64,000 nt of DNA from Mucidula mucida (taxonomy: Eukaryota > Basidiomycota > Agaricomycetes > Agaricales > Physalacriaceae): positions 1-64,000 of the forward strand of contig JADNYV010000041.1 of NCBI GenBank assembly GCA_015501055.1, written 5' to 3'. Position numbers and translations under genes: made by a program. Position 1 is the stretch's first letter. Every line of letters starts with the position of its first letter. Below are positions 41,748 to 54,163 of the stretch, piece after piece. The notes under the pieces are model-generated. The model was not told where the DNA came from and searched no databases. It worked only from the letters and a program-made list of their open reading frames with translations.

Positions 41748-42783
41748 CTATCGCGCGCGCGTTCGTCCTAAGCCTCGGATCGTCCCCTTCAAAAGGTAGA
41801 CCCACGCCTCTGGCGACATCCTGCACACGCTGGTCGCCCGAATCCGCTCTCCGTCCTGACGCTCGCGTCCCCACCACGCGCTTGCGGCGTCATTCAGCGA
41901 AGGCGTGCGCATGATTGCGCCCCGATAGTATTTGAGGGCGTGCAAACGCGTGATGAGGGACTGCATCGCCTGCTCGGCCGGATGTGGTGCTGCAGAAGGG
42001 GCACGGGGTGGGAGGAAGTCGATTGCGAGAGGGAGCACGATGAAAAGCAGAGCGCGGAATATTGCGAGCCTGTCGCTCCACTGTAAAAAGATGGGTTAGA
42101 GCCGTCTGATGTGTATATATGCAGATTGCGCACCATGAAGACGTTGTCACCCTCCTTGATCTGGATGACTGCCGATGACCGAAAATAGACCTCTAACACT
42201 GCTATAGCGGCAAGAGCACTGATGCCCACAACACGTAGATGTTCGCGACCACTACCACGAATCGTAACCAACTAGAACGGAATATTAGACTTGGCAGAAT
42301 TGACTCCTCCTTTATAGACGTACCCCAACAACGGCTACTTCGCGAACATAAGCCATGGCCGCAGAAGGCAAGGAATGAAAGGCAAAGTCGGTGTACGAAT
42401 GGCAATATTCGCACGTTGCCACTGCTTCGTGACCGAATCTATCTTGTCGTAAGCACCGGCAACACTTCGTTTATAGCGTTTACTGACCTTACGTATAACG
42501 TTCTCGTGTCAAAGCTGTTCATTTTTGCAAGCAGCTGCTCTAAATGGGCCGGCAAATTCGGTTCCGGAGAATGCTTCAAAAGTATGGCGCGTATCACGTC
42601 CGTCGGCGTCGATAGCGGTAGGTGCAGGCGGGTAAAGACATTGGGTGGCGGATGTATTATGAGATTATGCAGGAGTACGACTGAATGCAAACAAAGGAAT
42701 ATCCGTGTAGGTGACGAACTTAGTCGAGGGAGGAAATAAAGTAGCGGCAAGGCAAGGAGGAGACCGAGGAAGAGACTAAACAT
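41748..42783 (-). CDS. Conserved fungal membrane protein of unknown function
   Basis: Four exons: 42,488-42,783, 42,324-42,438, 42,134-42,271 and 41,748-42,080. The three introns of 49-53 bases have GTCAGT, GTACGT and GTGCGC donors. 293 residues. The N-terminus MFSLFLGLLLALPLLYFLPR is a membrane segment. A second hydrophobic stretch is FLCLHSVVLLHNLI, a third AAIAVLEVYF, a fourth FRALLFIVLPLAIDFL. A conserved-looking motif spans the first splice: TLYVRFGHEAVATCEYCHSY with a CxxC pair. I recognise this arrangement from uncharacterised fungal proteins; likely endomembrane. No stops or shifts, so it should be active. Confidence 0.7.
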
Positions 42784-42881
42784 TAGCTCGTCATGGGGGT
42801 AAAAAGGAAAAAAAACGTGGATGCCGATTCGGATCAACATTCAGTGGGACGCAAAAGCTCAAATTATGCATCTTCGGCCAG

Positions 42882-42975
42882 TGACAACTGTGAGGTTCGA
42901 ACTCACGCCCCGAAGGACTGGATCGCGCCACAAACGTGCCTAATTCCAGCGCCTTAACCACTCGGCCAAGTTGCC
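42882..42975 (-). tRNA. tRNA-Leu(TAG) with intron
   Basis: On the minus strand: acceptor GGCAACT/AGTTGTC (one G-T pair), D arm GGCCGAGTGGTTAAGGC, anticodon stem CTGGA/TCCAG with loop ATTAGG (anticodon TAG), an intron of about 15 bases, a long variable arm TCCTTCGGGGCG and T arm GTGAGTTCGAACCTCAC. The long variable arm and anticodon fit Leu. A TTTT run follows at 42,853-42,856. Confidence 0.9.
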
Positions 42976-43721
42976 ATGGAAGTGCCCTCGTAATTGCCCC
43001 TCTGTGACAAAAACTATGCGTGGCGTTAAACAATAACTCAATCTGCAAGTGATATAGACCTAAAGATACATTCATCTACAATGATTCGAGGTGGAAGATC
43101 AAAGTTTGTGCAATTGTTAGCTCCAAATCGCCATCCCGCATTTCTCTTGTCCAGAAATGACCACGCTAAAGCTGCTTCCATACTTTTAATTAAATTCAAT
43201 AACCCCAAACAGGGTGGTATTACGCGCCAAAAACAAAAGAACATTATTGTCATCGTAGAATGACAAAGTGACAGGTCTGGCTACTCAAACTGCCGAGTGA
43301 GTTGAAACTTGAAGTGACGATAGGAAGGGGAGAACTCAAATTCCAAGCACCCAAGAACTAGGATAGAAGCCTAACCTATACTTGAACACACAACGTAGCA
43401 CACTGGTAACATAGTAGAGAGTTGGACGGCGGGAAGCATAAGACTCGAGCTCTGAAGGACGAGTTAGCAAAGAAGCCCAACTTCTCATCAGAAAATCCCC
43501 AAAGACGCATCTCATCTATAAGAATGGGGCCGTCTGTATTGACACTTGGCCTTCAAGGCCAGAGAAAAGCATCTCCATATTCGTAAAATACAAAGCACAT
43601 CAGGATGGACCTTCCCGACAACTTGACTCCAATTGACGACAATACGAAGGAAATCTAAAGATACAGTGTGGCTTACTTGTATATACAATTCGATAGCTAT
43701 AAACACGAGTCATAATCATAA
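42976..43721. other. Intergenic, no gene seen
   Basis: About 745 bases upstream of tRNA-Leu, with short AT-rich open frames only. Confidence 0.45.
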
Positions 43722-45316
43722 TCAAACTTCGACCGACCTCGCCCTAAAAATGCGTCTCCGCGGCTGCTTCACCTTCTCTTCGCTCTCCGGCGCATCACCA
43801 TCATTAACCTCAGTACTCGGAGTGCCAAGGGTATCAAGCTCGTCGACCTCGTCGAAAGCCGACTTTAACGGGGTCTCCTTAGTCTGAACAAGCCTCATCC
43901 GCCTTCTCTCCTGCGCCTCTCTAATCGGTCTCTCCTTCGCCTCCACCTCCTTCCGCCGCCGCTCAATCTGACGTTGCTTCTTCAGTTGCTTTGCCTTCCT
44001 CCGCGCCGCTTTCTCCTCCTCACTTTTCTCCTGCTTGAGACTGTCCTGTCGAATTCGTTTTCGAACGTACTCCAGTCGTTTACGTGCACCTGGGAGAGGC
44101 GCGGGGGTGGGTAGGATAGGTGAGGATGCCGCTTTAGGAAAGAGAGTAGTGGGTAAAGGTCTGGCGACTGAAGATAAGAGCGTCTTGAAGGGCGATGACG
44201 ACGGGGAGCTTGACCACGTCAAGCTAGGTGTGCCAGGCGCGTCGAGCTCGTCTCTTCGTCGTCCTCTTCCCAGTCATGAATCGGTTCTGCGTGCTCGCGT
44301 AGGTACGCCTCGAATGCACCATATGTATTCCATTCTTCCTGTCCTCGTCAGAGCACATATCCCGCGTAGGCTCGTCAAATTTCCTTTTAGATGAATCCAA
44401 AAACACACGCCCTCTGGCACGAAAGACGTGCGGATCGTTGCCGAACCCCATCCGCTGAAAAGCCTCTATGCCTTCCAGAGACAAAGTCCCATCCGGGAGC
44501 TTCTTCCTCGGCTCGAATATCGAATGTGGATTTGCACATCGCCTGGTGGTGGTGGTATATGATGGCGAGGGACGCGTCGGGGTTGTGTGCATCTGGCCAA
44601 AGATGTTTCAATGTGAAAGCATCCTCGGGTTCGTACCGCCACGTCTCTGTTTTTGGGTTCGCGACGTCGACCTCGTCATCCTCTGAATCTGTCGAGAACC
44701 CAGACTGTGTCCATACCCACGGGTCACTTTGTCCTCCACATGCGATGCGCACCCATGGCTCTCCAGTGCCTTTCTTGACCGCCCCGAGCTTGTAAATCGG
44801 ATTGCACATGGTCACTTTCCGACGAACCTCGAACAAGTGGCTCGAACCGTCGGCATCTCCGCCATAGATGAAGGCAAGAAGGTGACGCAGATGGGCAAAC
44901 GTATATCCATTGGGCATTTGGACGATGCGGTACGTGCCCTCGCCCTTGGGAGTGGATTTGCGAAAAAACTGACAGCGTAGGAGGAGATGAAAGCCGTATC
45001 CAATTGGCTCCGGTAACGATGAACGTAAAGTCACAGTAGATATGCGACCGAAGGGATTATTTGGGGAGTCTGTGGGAGGGGGCAGGGACAGGGCTTGGGA
45101 GTATACGGACGACGACGAAGATTGGGAGTATGCGCCCTTTATTGGGGATGAACTAGGGAGTGGTATTCGGCTTGGCGTAGAGGGAATTGGGAATTTAAAG
45201 GTAGGTTTCGTGGCGGAGGATTGGCTGAGGCGAGCGAGTCGTATCCGCTTGGCCTTGCGGGGAGACGGCGACGGACTCTCCTCGCCCGAGTCAGATAGGG
45301 TATGCTTTTCCGGCAT
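43722..45316 (-). pseudogene. PRIA4-ORF3-like protein gene with several frameshifts
   Basis: Starts MPEKHTLSDSGEESPSPSPR at 45,316 with a low-complexity Ser/Pro region. A folded part follows: GYGFHLLLRCQFFRKSTPKG, GTYRIVQMPNGYTFAHLRHL, HLFEVRRKV, EDAFTLKHLWPDAHNPD, IIYHHHQ. This pattern recalls basidiomycete proteins with a plasmid pRiA4b ORF-3-like fold. Then within about 340 bases (44,560-44,220) the reading must switch frame at least four times to keep sense (VQIHI; LPDGTLSLEGIEAF; YGAFEAYLREHAEPIHDWEE; ELDAPGTPSLTWSS). The last part (44,222-43,722) is open again and is a long Lys/Arg/Glu coiled coil. Disabled gene or locally bad sequence; function unknown. Confidence 0.55.
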
Positions 45317-45789
45317 ACTGGACTGGAGAACGTTAGCGATAGCGGCGGGTGAACGGAGGGGCTCACTGTATCAAAATCGGTGGAATCCCGCCGTTGTTAC
45401 TTCGTCGTTGAATTGCCTCGTTAAGCGTCGGTTGTATATTCTCGTCGTCGGTTAAATATTCTCGTCGTCGTCTTGAACGACGTGCTCGAGGATGTTGCGG
45501 TCGTCGTCGACGAATCCGCGGATGCAAAAGGGGGTTGATCGTGGTCGTAAACAAAGCCCTGGAACAAACATTGACGCGCTCTGTCAGATCACGTGATCGT
45601 CACCGTCACGACCGTTCTCTCGCGAAATTCGAATCGCTAGTGCAACGCTGCTTGTCTGCCTGGATTATTCCATCATAGCTGTAGCGCCGCAGACGACATT
45701 GAGAGCTTGTCTAGAAGAAGTGACAAGTGATTATATCGAACTAGATGGTGAAGTAAGTAATGCAGTATCGAACTGGTATCAAATTGAAA
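45317..45789. other. Intergenic between co-oriented genes
   Basis: About 470 bases with CGTCGT-type triplet runs at 45,430-45,510 and no supportable gene. Confidence 0.45.
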
Positions 45790-47807
45790 CTAAAGGCGAA
45801 ACATAGGTCGATTATACTTTTGATGGAAGGTAACAATGGACGACATAGGTAGTTCACAGCCGCTCAGACAAGGCTGGAGGATTTCATTCTCGCGTACGAC
45901 ACTTTCCCATCCGCTATTCCACCCTTCCGCCTTGGAAATCGGAAACGACGCCTCACCGAATGTACGTTGTGGCCCGTCCGCGGAATGCCATGGAATATAC
46001 CAGCGCATGAGAACGCTTGGTTCCTTGAATTCGCTCGCAAGGTAAGGGGAAGAAATAATATCTATCGTTTTCTCGTTTGTTGAGTAATCCAGGACGATCA
46101 TGATATCGTTCACCCCAATCGCGGGTTGATCTGCGACGCCGTGCCACAGCTTTTTGTATTCAACGCTGCGAGGTCTGTGAAGCACCTCGTAGCGGAAAAA
46201 CCAATGGAGGCAATTCTTCCAATGCTTGCTTAGTGGAGGGAAGGAGCCGTCTGAAGGAAATAATGGGTTGAGCAATGTGCCAACGCGAGGTGAAGAGTAC
46301 AGACCAAGGAACTGTTCCGCAGCCAGTAGACATGCGTCACGATGATTCGGCCAGTCCGCACGTTGGCAAGCTTCGGAATGGTAGAAGACTTGTCGACAGC
46401 CCAAGCAACATTTAGTCGGGGCAGTCTGGTGTAGCGATGGACACTGTATACAAGCATGAGTCAAGGTAGAAGCTACACGATTCGCACTCACTTCAGGATT
46501 AGCACACTCTCGATAGAACGTTGGCATTTCCTCGAGCATTTTCGTTACTGCCGTTTCCAACACGGGTGCTTCCTTCACCATCATCGAGTACCAGTGGAAC
46601 TGCGTTTGCCGCGAGCATGAAGCGCTGAGTTTGGAGGAAACGGGGCGAGACTTGTGATATCTAGCTCGCGCGACCGAGGACAGAACGGAGGGATGGACCA
46701 TGTATTTTCTGATGTTGCCAAAGATCGCGTTAATAGGATGATTGCCGGTGAATGAAGTCCCGTGAACGGCGTCACATTTAAGAAGGAAGTAGATGATGTT
46801 GCATTTCAGAGCATTCATGACGCCCCGGAGACCCTCGTACGACGTTAGCTCTTGGACAAAATACAGAAAACATTGAATGCATCGGGCGCCGTGCCATTGC
46901 GATTGAAAGGTGGTGTCCTGCCGTTCCACAGAACGCAGAAAGCGTTTGGTGGCGGAAATCATGTCTGTCATGATGTTGTGCGCCATGAACGTACGTCTCC
47001 AACGGCGGCTGCCCGTTCCGCATAAGGAAACAAACACGACAATGTGGTCGTACCGTTCGTAACCCGATTTGAGATGATGCACCATGTTTTTGGAGCACAG
47101 CGTTCTGAGGCTGCGCGATGTCCCGTCTAGGATATCTAGATAGAGCGGGGAGATTCTGGGATGTGTGCCAAACGGCATGTTACTGAGAGCCTGGAGCACG
47201 TCGCTAATCGCTGTGAAGACAGAAACATCGTCGAGTGATGAGGCGGCAGCATGGATGTAGGCGGGCATAACGGATTTGATTATATCCACTGGAATGGCCT
47301 CGAGTGCAAACACACTGAATCCATTGGCAGCATCTCCAACGTGACTTGGCGAAGAAAGATAGAAAGGTACGAGTATATCTTCTGCGAGCGGATTAGCAAG
47401 TAGGGGTGACCATCCTTCGGCGGATCGGTGAAGAGAGCACAGAACTGTCCCAGCCAAGGGAGGAGAATTTCCGGCCAAATGGGTGCTAGTACTTGCATAC
47501 TCCAGGGCACTTCTTTCTTCCAGGATACGAGCGATGCACAAATGGCTTCGATGCAGGAGTATTGGGCATGCGCGCTATTGTTGTCAACCGTGGAAGGGGA
47601 CTTTGACAGCCAGTGTCTCACTACGTCTAATAAAGGCTCTATGTGACCGTCGACAGTACCGGCGGCGAGAACTCCTAGTATGGCTATCTCGTCGGAACGC
47701 GCGTTTTCCTGCGAAAACGTAGTAAAGCTCGATTAACAGTGGAGGATAAGCAGGCGTACTTGGAGTTCCATGACGATTGACGCGTCAAGACGAGGAAAGG
47801 CGCTCAT
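45790..47807 (-). CDS. MYND zinc-finger protein, one apparent frameshift
   Basis: Start at 47,807 (MSAFPRLDASIVMELQ), a 51-base intron 47,709-47,759, then ENARSDEIAILGVLAAGTVD. The frame is open to about 47,430 and must shift once (between 47,450 and 47,400) to continue as LANPLAEDILVPFYLSSP. A second intron of 48 bases near 46,445-46,492 (GTGAGT...TATACAG) does not break the frame if retained. Removing it brings together CANPEC and PSLHQTAPTKCCLGCRQVF, then YHSEACQRADWPNHRDAC, a full MYND finger (two zinc sites). Basidiomycete MYND proteins with long helical N-termini are numerous and mostly uncharacterised; MYND usually binds protein partners. The frameshift may be sequence error. Confidence 0.7.
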
Positions 47808-48823
47808 TTCGTTCAAGCTGTGGTTGTCGCACAGGAAGAAGATGCAAAAATCCGAATACGATTATGATGATCGGTCAAATTCGAAAAGGACCCAGTGACG
47901 CACGAAGGGCTCGAGTGTACATGGGTAGGAAAGGAGAACAAATATTCTGAAAACTGTGGTTATAACAAGCGTAGAATTATACATCGTTATGGGGCGCCTT
48001 CGCATCGAGTGGAGGTAAGTACCCAGGCATGGCTGTTGGTGTCCCCAGGGTGAAAACTGTTTCGGGAAGCTGGGAAATATAAATCACACGACCACGGAAA
48101 ACGTTAAGATGGACTTGGGAAAGTGGGCGCCACAGCAGTCAATGGTTGACGTATTCATCAAGGCTACAGTGCCGAAGCGGCAAGCGGCACGTACCACTGA
48201 CAAATCAACCAAGTGCCTCTCTTGTGAATCTCTTCGAGATAGCTTCGAGCTCGCCCTGCAGCCAAAGCGGACAGTCATCGGTTACTCCTCGGACCATTGT
48301 ACAGCCTTGCTTTGAATTCTCAAAAATAACGGGTCTCGGATCACTATCACTTCCTGTGGCTTCCTGTCTCGCAGGCAGTGCACATCAAAGATTGTGATTA
48401 GCACAAGAATCCCACAGCTTATATGAAGCCGTCTAGTGTCTATTGGTGGATCTCCCAAAATTAGCCTAAGACATATCAGCAGTTGAGGGTAAGTTTGACT
48501 CGACCTGTCATTTACGCGCCCACAGCCATTATATGTCCAGGAGACAAAGGTTCGTACTTATTTTCTTTAATTATCGTGAATTCGTCCATCAAGAATTGAT
48601 GTGCTTAACCAGGGTGTGTACCGCCTACACATCCGGCGGTTCCTGATAAGAGTCCTGGCGTAGGCATCTTTGCATTGAATAACAACGCGGCACGAGAACC
48701 TCATAAGCGATTTCACAGCCTTCATTACTGTCAAAAGTCCCGCGCGATTGACTACTTAACTGTAGATTTTTGCACAGCTGACCCGCGTCTACAACCGGTC
48801 CTTTGTCTTGATTTCATTCCGCC
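47808..48823. other. Intergenic between divergent genes
   Basis: About 1 kb. A 68-codon frame at 48,109-48,315 with two close cysteines (CLSC) has no further support. Contains the promoters of the MYND and VIT/vWA genes. Confidence 0.4.
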
Positions 48824-51597
48824 ATGGCGAGTGAGCCTTACATCTCGTCGAGCTCACCCTTCGGGTTGGGCTACTTCTACGAACAAAAATTCATCGCGCT
48901 TCCTCTACGCCATGCTCGCGCCAATGTCACCATCAAGGAAATCGGCGCTCAGGTCAAGCTCATGCAGACCTTTGTGAACGATTGGATGATTCCAATCGAA
49001 GCGGTGTATGTCTTTCCAGTACCCTCGAGGGCGGCGGTATCTGGGTTCGTCATGATCAAGCAGGATGGGACACGAGTTGTTGGTGTAGTTCAAGAGAAAA
49101 CTGAGGCAAAAGCGACGTATGATGCTGCAATCACCCAAGGTCAAACCGCGTCGCTCATGAGACAGGAGACTCCAGATGGTACGTGTCTCTCGTTCATATC
49201 TGGCGCGGCTGATTGGCATCGTGCAGTGTTTCGAATTTCCGTTGGAAACATTCCGGTGGATGAACGAGTAGAGATCGAATTCACGTACTCGACCGAGCTC
49301 GCCGAGGACGAAGATAACGATTCCATTCGTTTTCATCTACCCTTACACATCGGTGGTCGTTATGGCCAACCTCCAATCACGCCAAAGAGTACACGTACTG
49401 GCGCATTGGGTTCTGTAAGGAGAATATTTTCCCCTCCTCGTGCTCGTTACAACAGCGCATCCTTCATTGAAATTGCCATTTCCGTGGAAGCTACTTCACC
49501 CATCAGCAAGATTGGGTGTCCGTCACACACGATCTCCATCGAACTTGGACCCGATCCTACTCTTCGTAACGCCAGAAAACTCCCTTTCTCTCATTATGCT
49601 CGAGTTAGCCTCACTTCCGAGTCTGCCCTGGACAAGGACTTCGTTCTTACAATCAAGTCTGCGGGTCTTGACGCACCGCGATGCATTACAGAACTCCACC
49701 CCCAAAATGACACGATTGGGATGGCGCTTAGCCTCGTCCCCAGATTTTCTCTGCCGGACTTGAAGAGCCAAGAGTTCATCTTCCTCGTTGACCGCTCTGG
49801 GTCCATGTACGGTGGACGCATAACGGCTGCTTCAAAGGCCCTCGCTATCATGCTTCGCTCTCTTCCCCATATAAACACCTACTTCCAGATAGCCTCCTTC
49901 GGAACACATGCTACGTTGTTGTGGGAACATAGTCGGCCGTACAACCAGGAGACACTCGATGACGCGACACAGCACATCGATGAAATGAAGGCTGATTATG
50001 GAGGGACGGAAATGCGGAATGCACTTGCGATGTGTTTGAAGAATCGCAGGAAGGATAGACCTACTAGTGTATTCGTGCTAACCGACGGAGACGCATGGGA
50101 TCTGGATGGTGTCTTCAAGGAGGTAAAGGACGCGGTGGCTGCAGCCCCTTCCAAAGCTTACCTGCGTGTCTCTTGTCTTGGGATTGGTAATTCAGTGTCG
50201 ACCGCGATGTGTGAGGGTATCGCGCGTGCGGGTAATGGGAGATGTATGATGGTGACGGAGCAGGAGTCCACTATCACCGGCAAGATTGCGAGGCTCCTCA
50301 AGGCCGCGCGCACTCCCATCATCTTGGATATCAAGGTCGATTGGGGGCGGCCTGCCACACCTACTAAAGAGGCGAACAATGGGGATGATGACTTCAATCT
50401 GGTGTCTATGACGTCCGACAATACGGCCGTCGAGGAGACGAAGAAGAGTTTCAATATCTTCGACGAGTCGGTCGATCCGACCAAGATCGATTCTAGCCCT
50501 ATTCCGCCGCCTCCGGAAGATGTTCTTCCTCCGCCTCCAGCTGTACAAACTAGCCCGGCAAAGATACCAAATCTTTCCCCAGGTGTTCGTCTACATGTTT
50601 ATGCGATTTTGAACGGTAGGCTTCTTTCTGTTTTGATTAATTCTCTTTGCTGATCGACATCACAGGGAAGAAAGTCCCAAAGACTGTTTATCTTCGTGGT
50701 GTTCCCGAAGATGGCTCAAAATTTGAGCTTCCTATCCCTGTCACCCTCAGCCAGCTTCCCCAGAAACACGAAGACGTACCGCCTACTACGCACGCTCTCG
50801 CTGCTCGTAAGATTGTACAAGACTTCGAGGATGGTCGACATGACGCTATGATCAAATCCGGCAATGAAACTCAGGACTCTGGTTCGCTTGAGCGTACCAT
50901 CAAGGCGCATATTGTACGCCTCGGAAAGACGTACTCCATCGTTTCGTCTCACACGTCTTTCGTTGCCGTGGACCAATCTGGAAAGAGGTATGCAGGCCCC
51001 CCACTGGCGCTGGGTCGAACAGCTATGGCGAGTCCTTGGGGGTCACAACTTGTGCATCGGGACTTTCGAACAGTTAGAGCGTCAGCGAGTACCCGGGGGT
51101 CAGAAATCGTGGATCAGAACTATGTCATATATGGTGGACCCCAGCCTCATGCGGCACAAACCAGCTCGGGCGGGAACATGATCTTGGACTATGACGAGGA
51201 CGAAATCGGAGGATGTCAGGAAGAGTATGGTTCAAGCCGTCAGATATCGGTGAAGAAAGTAGGGGAGCGTCGCGCGCCGTCTCCGACTCGGATGTCTCCG
51301 GATCCATTGGAGCGGCTGGCTAGGCTCCAGGCATTTGATGGCGCATTCTCGTTGAAGGCTCTACAAGTGGTCAAGGTCGATGAGAAGAAGGCGAAGGCGG
51401 CATTGCCTAACCGGTTGAAGGACGAAGTGGTAGCCAGAATTTTTGCTATGGCTTTTATCAGCAAGACTATGAATTCCATCAAAGACGCCGACGAGAAGGC
51501 GCCTTGGGAGGGTATATTTGAGAAAGCGAAGTTGTATCTTGAAGCTGGCGGACATTCTGTAAACAATTTGGTTGCCAAGGCTTTGAAAGCTCTGTAG
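48824..51597 (+). CDS. VIT and von Willebrand A domain protein
   Basis: Exons 48,824-49,178, 49,227-50,615 and 50,666-51,597; introns of 48 and 50 bases. 891 residues. The first intron stays in frame if unspliced, but removing it gives QETPDVFRISVGNIPVDERV, the usual VIT-domain sequence. VIT domain at about 15-150 (MIPIEAVYVFPVPSRAAVSG, GVVQEKTEAKATYDAAI). vWA domain from about 300 (EFIFLVDRSGSMYGG, a complete MIDAS DxSxS; YGGTEMRNAL; VFVLTDGDAWD). A Pro-rich linker follows, then an inter-alpha-trypsin-inhibitor-like C-terminal region. Known relatives are intracellular or secreted scaffold proteins; a metal-dependent binding role is likely. Intact. Confidence 0.85.
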
Positions 51598-52113
51598 ATT
51601 GGATATGAACTAAGTATTGCTTGTAATTTTAGTCTGTACGAATGCAATGAATTTGACTGAAATTATGCAATTGACGTCAGGCCTTGCAATCAATAAGAGG
51701 ATGGGAAGTCTGATTGCGCCAGGTAGAGCAAAAGTCAAACGTGGTATAGGGCGGAAAGGGAATCGAGTAAACAATGGCAGCACGAGCGCAGGAGAACAAT
51801 AAGACCGTTGGAGTCGATAAAGCTGGGCGTTAGATTGTGGTCACTGGGCCGTACGGAATGAACGTTGCCTGCAAGTTTAATCATCTCCCGTAATTGAGAT
51901 AGGTACTCTGTATATGTACTATTCGATCCTCATGCAGAGGATGATCGCATTCGGAGAGGCATCATGATTCGCGATGCCGTGCCCAGAAAGCCCTCAAACT
52001 GATACTTTCCGAGGATAATCTAGACCAACTTACATCGAGAGGCGGCAGCGCCCATGAAAGTAGCATCAGTGTTTGCAAGTAGCACAAAATAAACGAGTAT
52101 CAAGATCATAACT
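51598..52113. other. Intergenic, no gene seen
   Basis: About 515 bases between the convergent VIT/vWA gene and F-box pseudogene. Confidence 0.5.
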
Positions 52114-53490
52114 CTACACCACCGCCGTCCCAACATAACTACAAAGAGTTGACTCTTTTGTGACTGGCGTAAGGCCAAGGGTACCTACGATGATTTCATC
52201 AAAGATCGCTACATAACTCTCCGTAAAATTGAGCTTCAAGCTTCGTAGTACAAGCTTTTTCAATCGGTGCGAGCTGTCCAACGTCTGTGATGTCTTCATC
52301 GCACAGTCAACGCTCCTGGATGTCGGAAACTCGAGCTTGAGATGAATGAAGGTCAGACATTTCAGCGACGAGAGGTTTAGCGGAATACAAACAAGGCTTC
52401 GAATCAGCAAATAGTGCATGCTCAGGCGACATAGACAGACCGTTAACCGAAGAAACAACCAAGACGAGGTGCTTCAGTGTTTACCAGTTGGACCTCATCA
52501 ACAATTCCAAGGTCACCGTTGGCGACCCGGTGGCGGACGACTCTCCAATGGTGTGTATATCCAGTGTCTTCAGCCTACGACAGCGCGACTGAAGCCATTG
52601 AAGGAGACTCTCAAGCCTTGTACCACCTATGGACAAGCGAGAGACCGGTTGACTTTCCGAGGTTGAACTACTAGGGGAGTAGGAAACGAAATGTCTTCTT
52701 TCTGCCTTGATCTCAAGAGACCACAAATGCTTGAAGTGCGAGACGGTAGCGAGGAACGTGCGCAACTCGTCAACCGAGGGAAGGGATTCAATCCTCCATC
52801 CGGATTCGCGCTGCAAGAAATAGCATGGAACGTCAAGCTCTGGAGATCTAGGTAGAGGCGAATAAGATGCGGCGCCAGATGGTCGCTCTCTGAGGATGAA
52901 CGCCCTTCAATTTGAGAAGGCATAGCAATCGCCACTGCTGATGATAGAACTTCCCGCCAAAGTTGATACCAGTACAATGGACGCGTTTCCACTGGCGAGC
53001 GTAAGAGATGGGTCAGCTCCACAATGTGTTTGTAGCTTTTACAGCGAAGTTCCATCTTCAACCGCTTCCGACTCGGGGACACCCATGCGACACAGACAAG
53101 GATGCAGGAGAGTAACAGAGACTGATCCTCCTCACAGAAGCCGATGATGATGTCACAGAGTTCTCTTGGACGAATGGGATGCTGGGCGATAGGAGCACTA
53201 GGGCGGGTCCATTTGATAGCGAAGCGCAAAGGTTGGATGCGAGGATGACAAATGACCGTATCCTCCAGACAGCGAATCAAAAATGTCTCCAACCGTTCTT
53301 GCGCCTCACGGGTGTAGCATATCAATGCAACGATAAGGATAGGGGGGCCGATGATGAAGGCCATGAGAGCGGCGGTCTCCGCACAGTCTTGGTGCGCAGA
53401 GCGCCCTGTGATATCTTTTCCGTCGCATTTACAGCCCGTGAAGCCGGAATGCGAAGTCTGATTGCGCCAGGTAGCGCAAGAGTCCGTCAT
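52114..53490 (-). pseudogene. Membrane-anchored F-box gene, dead copy
   Basis: Closest to the gene at 23,663. It starts MTDSCATWRNQTSHS at 53,490 with the same Cys-rich lead (GCKCDG) and hydrophobic segment (ALMAFIIGPPILIVALICY). F-box: IRPRELCDIIIGFCEEDQSL. A frameshift near 52,812 follows LTFHAISC, after which LPSVDELRTFLATVSHFKHL and CRRLKTLDIH are read. TAA stands where relatives have Glu after LELLMRSNW. After an intron-like break the C-terminus IPLNLSSLKCLTFIHLKLEF ends at 52,114. Confidence 0.8.
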
Positions 53491-53979
53491 TGCATAATGC
53501 AGAAAGGACGAAGAGTCATGGGAGGAAGGAAGAAGTAAGACAGCTGTCTGTGATGACTTGACGGCATGAACATCCCCATGGCCTACCGCCGCCCGACAGA
53601 AAACGCAGGACTGGAACGACGGGCACAAAGATTTCTACAGCACGCAGAATGCCATCATGATCAACGAGGCCTTGTGGTGCGAAAAGGTCAAAGAGCAGCA
53701 ACGAAATGCTAACGGACTGTGTTGTCGAGGAAGTCTGGGATCTCGCGAGCCGGTAGTGGAAGAGGAAACCAATGGACGGACACTTTCGCGTTAACATCGA
53801 TGACATAAACGTCGTGTGGTGCATGAAAGAGAGTTGACACGACACGAGGAGAATAAATGATGAGGCGCATATCGAGATCATGTCGGCACCGGAAGTTGAG
53901 AATTGAGGTCCCAGAAAAAAAACCAAGCTCCACTCGGAGTCACGAGATTGATTACAGATTGAGATACTCATTTAACGCG
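53491..53979. other. Upstream of dead F-box gene
   Basis: About 490 bases with no independent gene. Confidence 0.4.
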
Positions 53980-54163
53980 CGCCGTGAGCAGGTACCTGCT
54001 TGACGCAGGAGAGTGCAAAGCAGGTCCGCAGAAAAACACAGTCAGTCGCAAAGGGCGATGATGTCGTCACAAAGTTCGTGCGGGACGAGAAGAATGTCGC
54101 GGTGGTGTAAGGATGGGTCAGCCAGGTGTAGAGAACGAGATCGCCTGAAGACTTGAATAACAC
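53980..54163 (-). pseudogene. F-box motif scrap
   Basis: On the minus strand LLVPHELCDDIIALCD followed by a stop and shifted pieces resembles the F-box of the gene at 23,663 (LPRELCDAIISACDD). No flanking gene parts are recognised. Weak. Confidence 0.4.

Noticed and set aside
48109..48315. 68-codon frame with a CLSC motif
   Set aside because: Too short, with a single cysteine pair and no flanking exon or signal peptide. Could be chance in an intergenic region.
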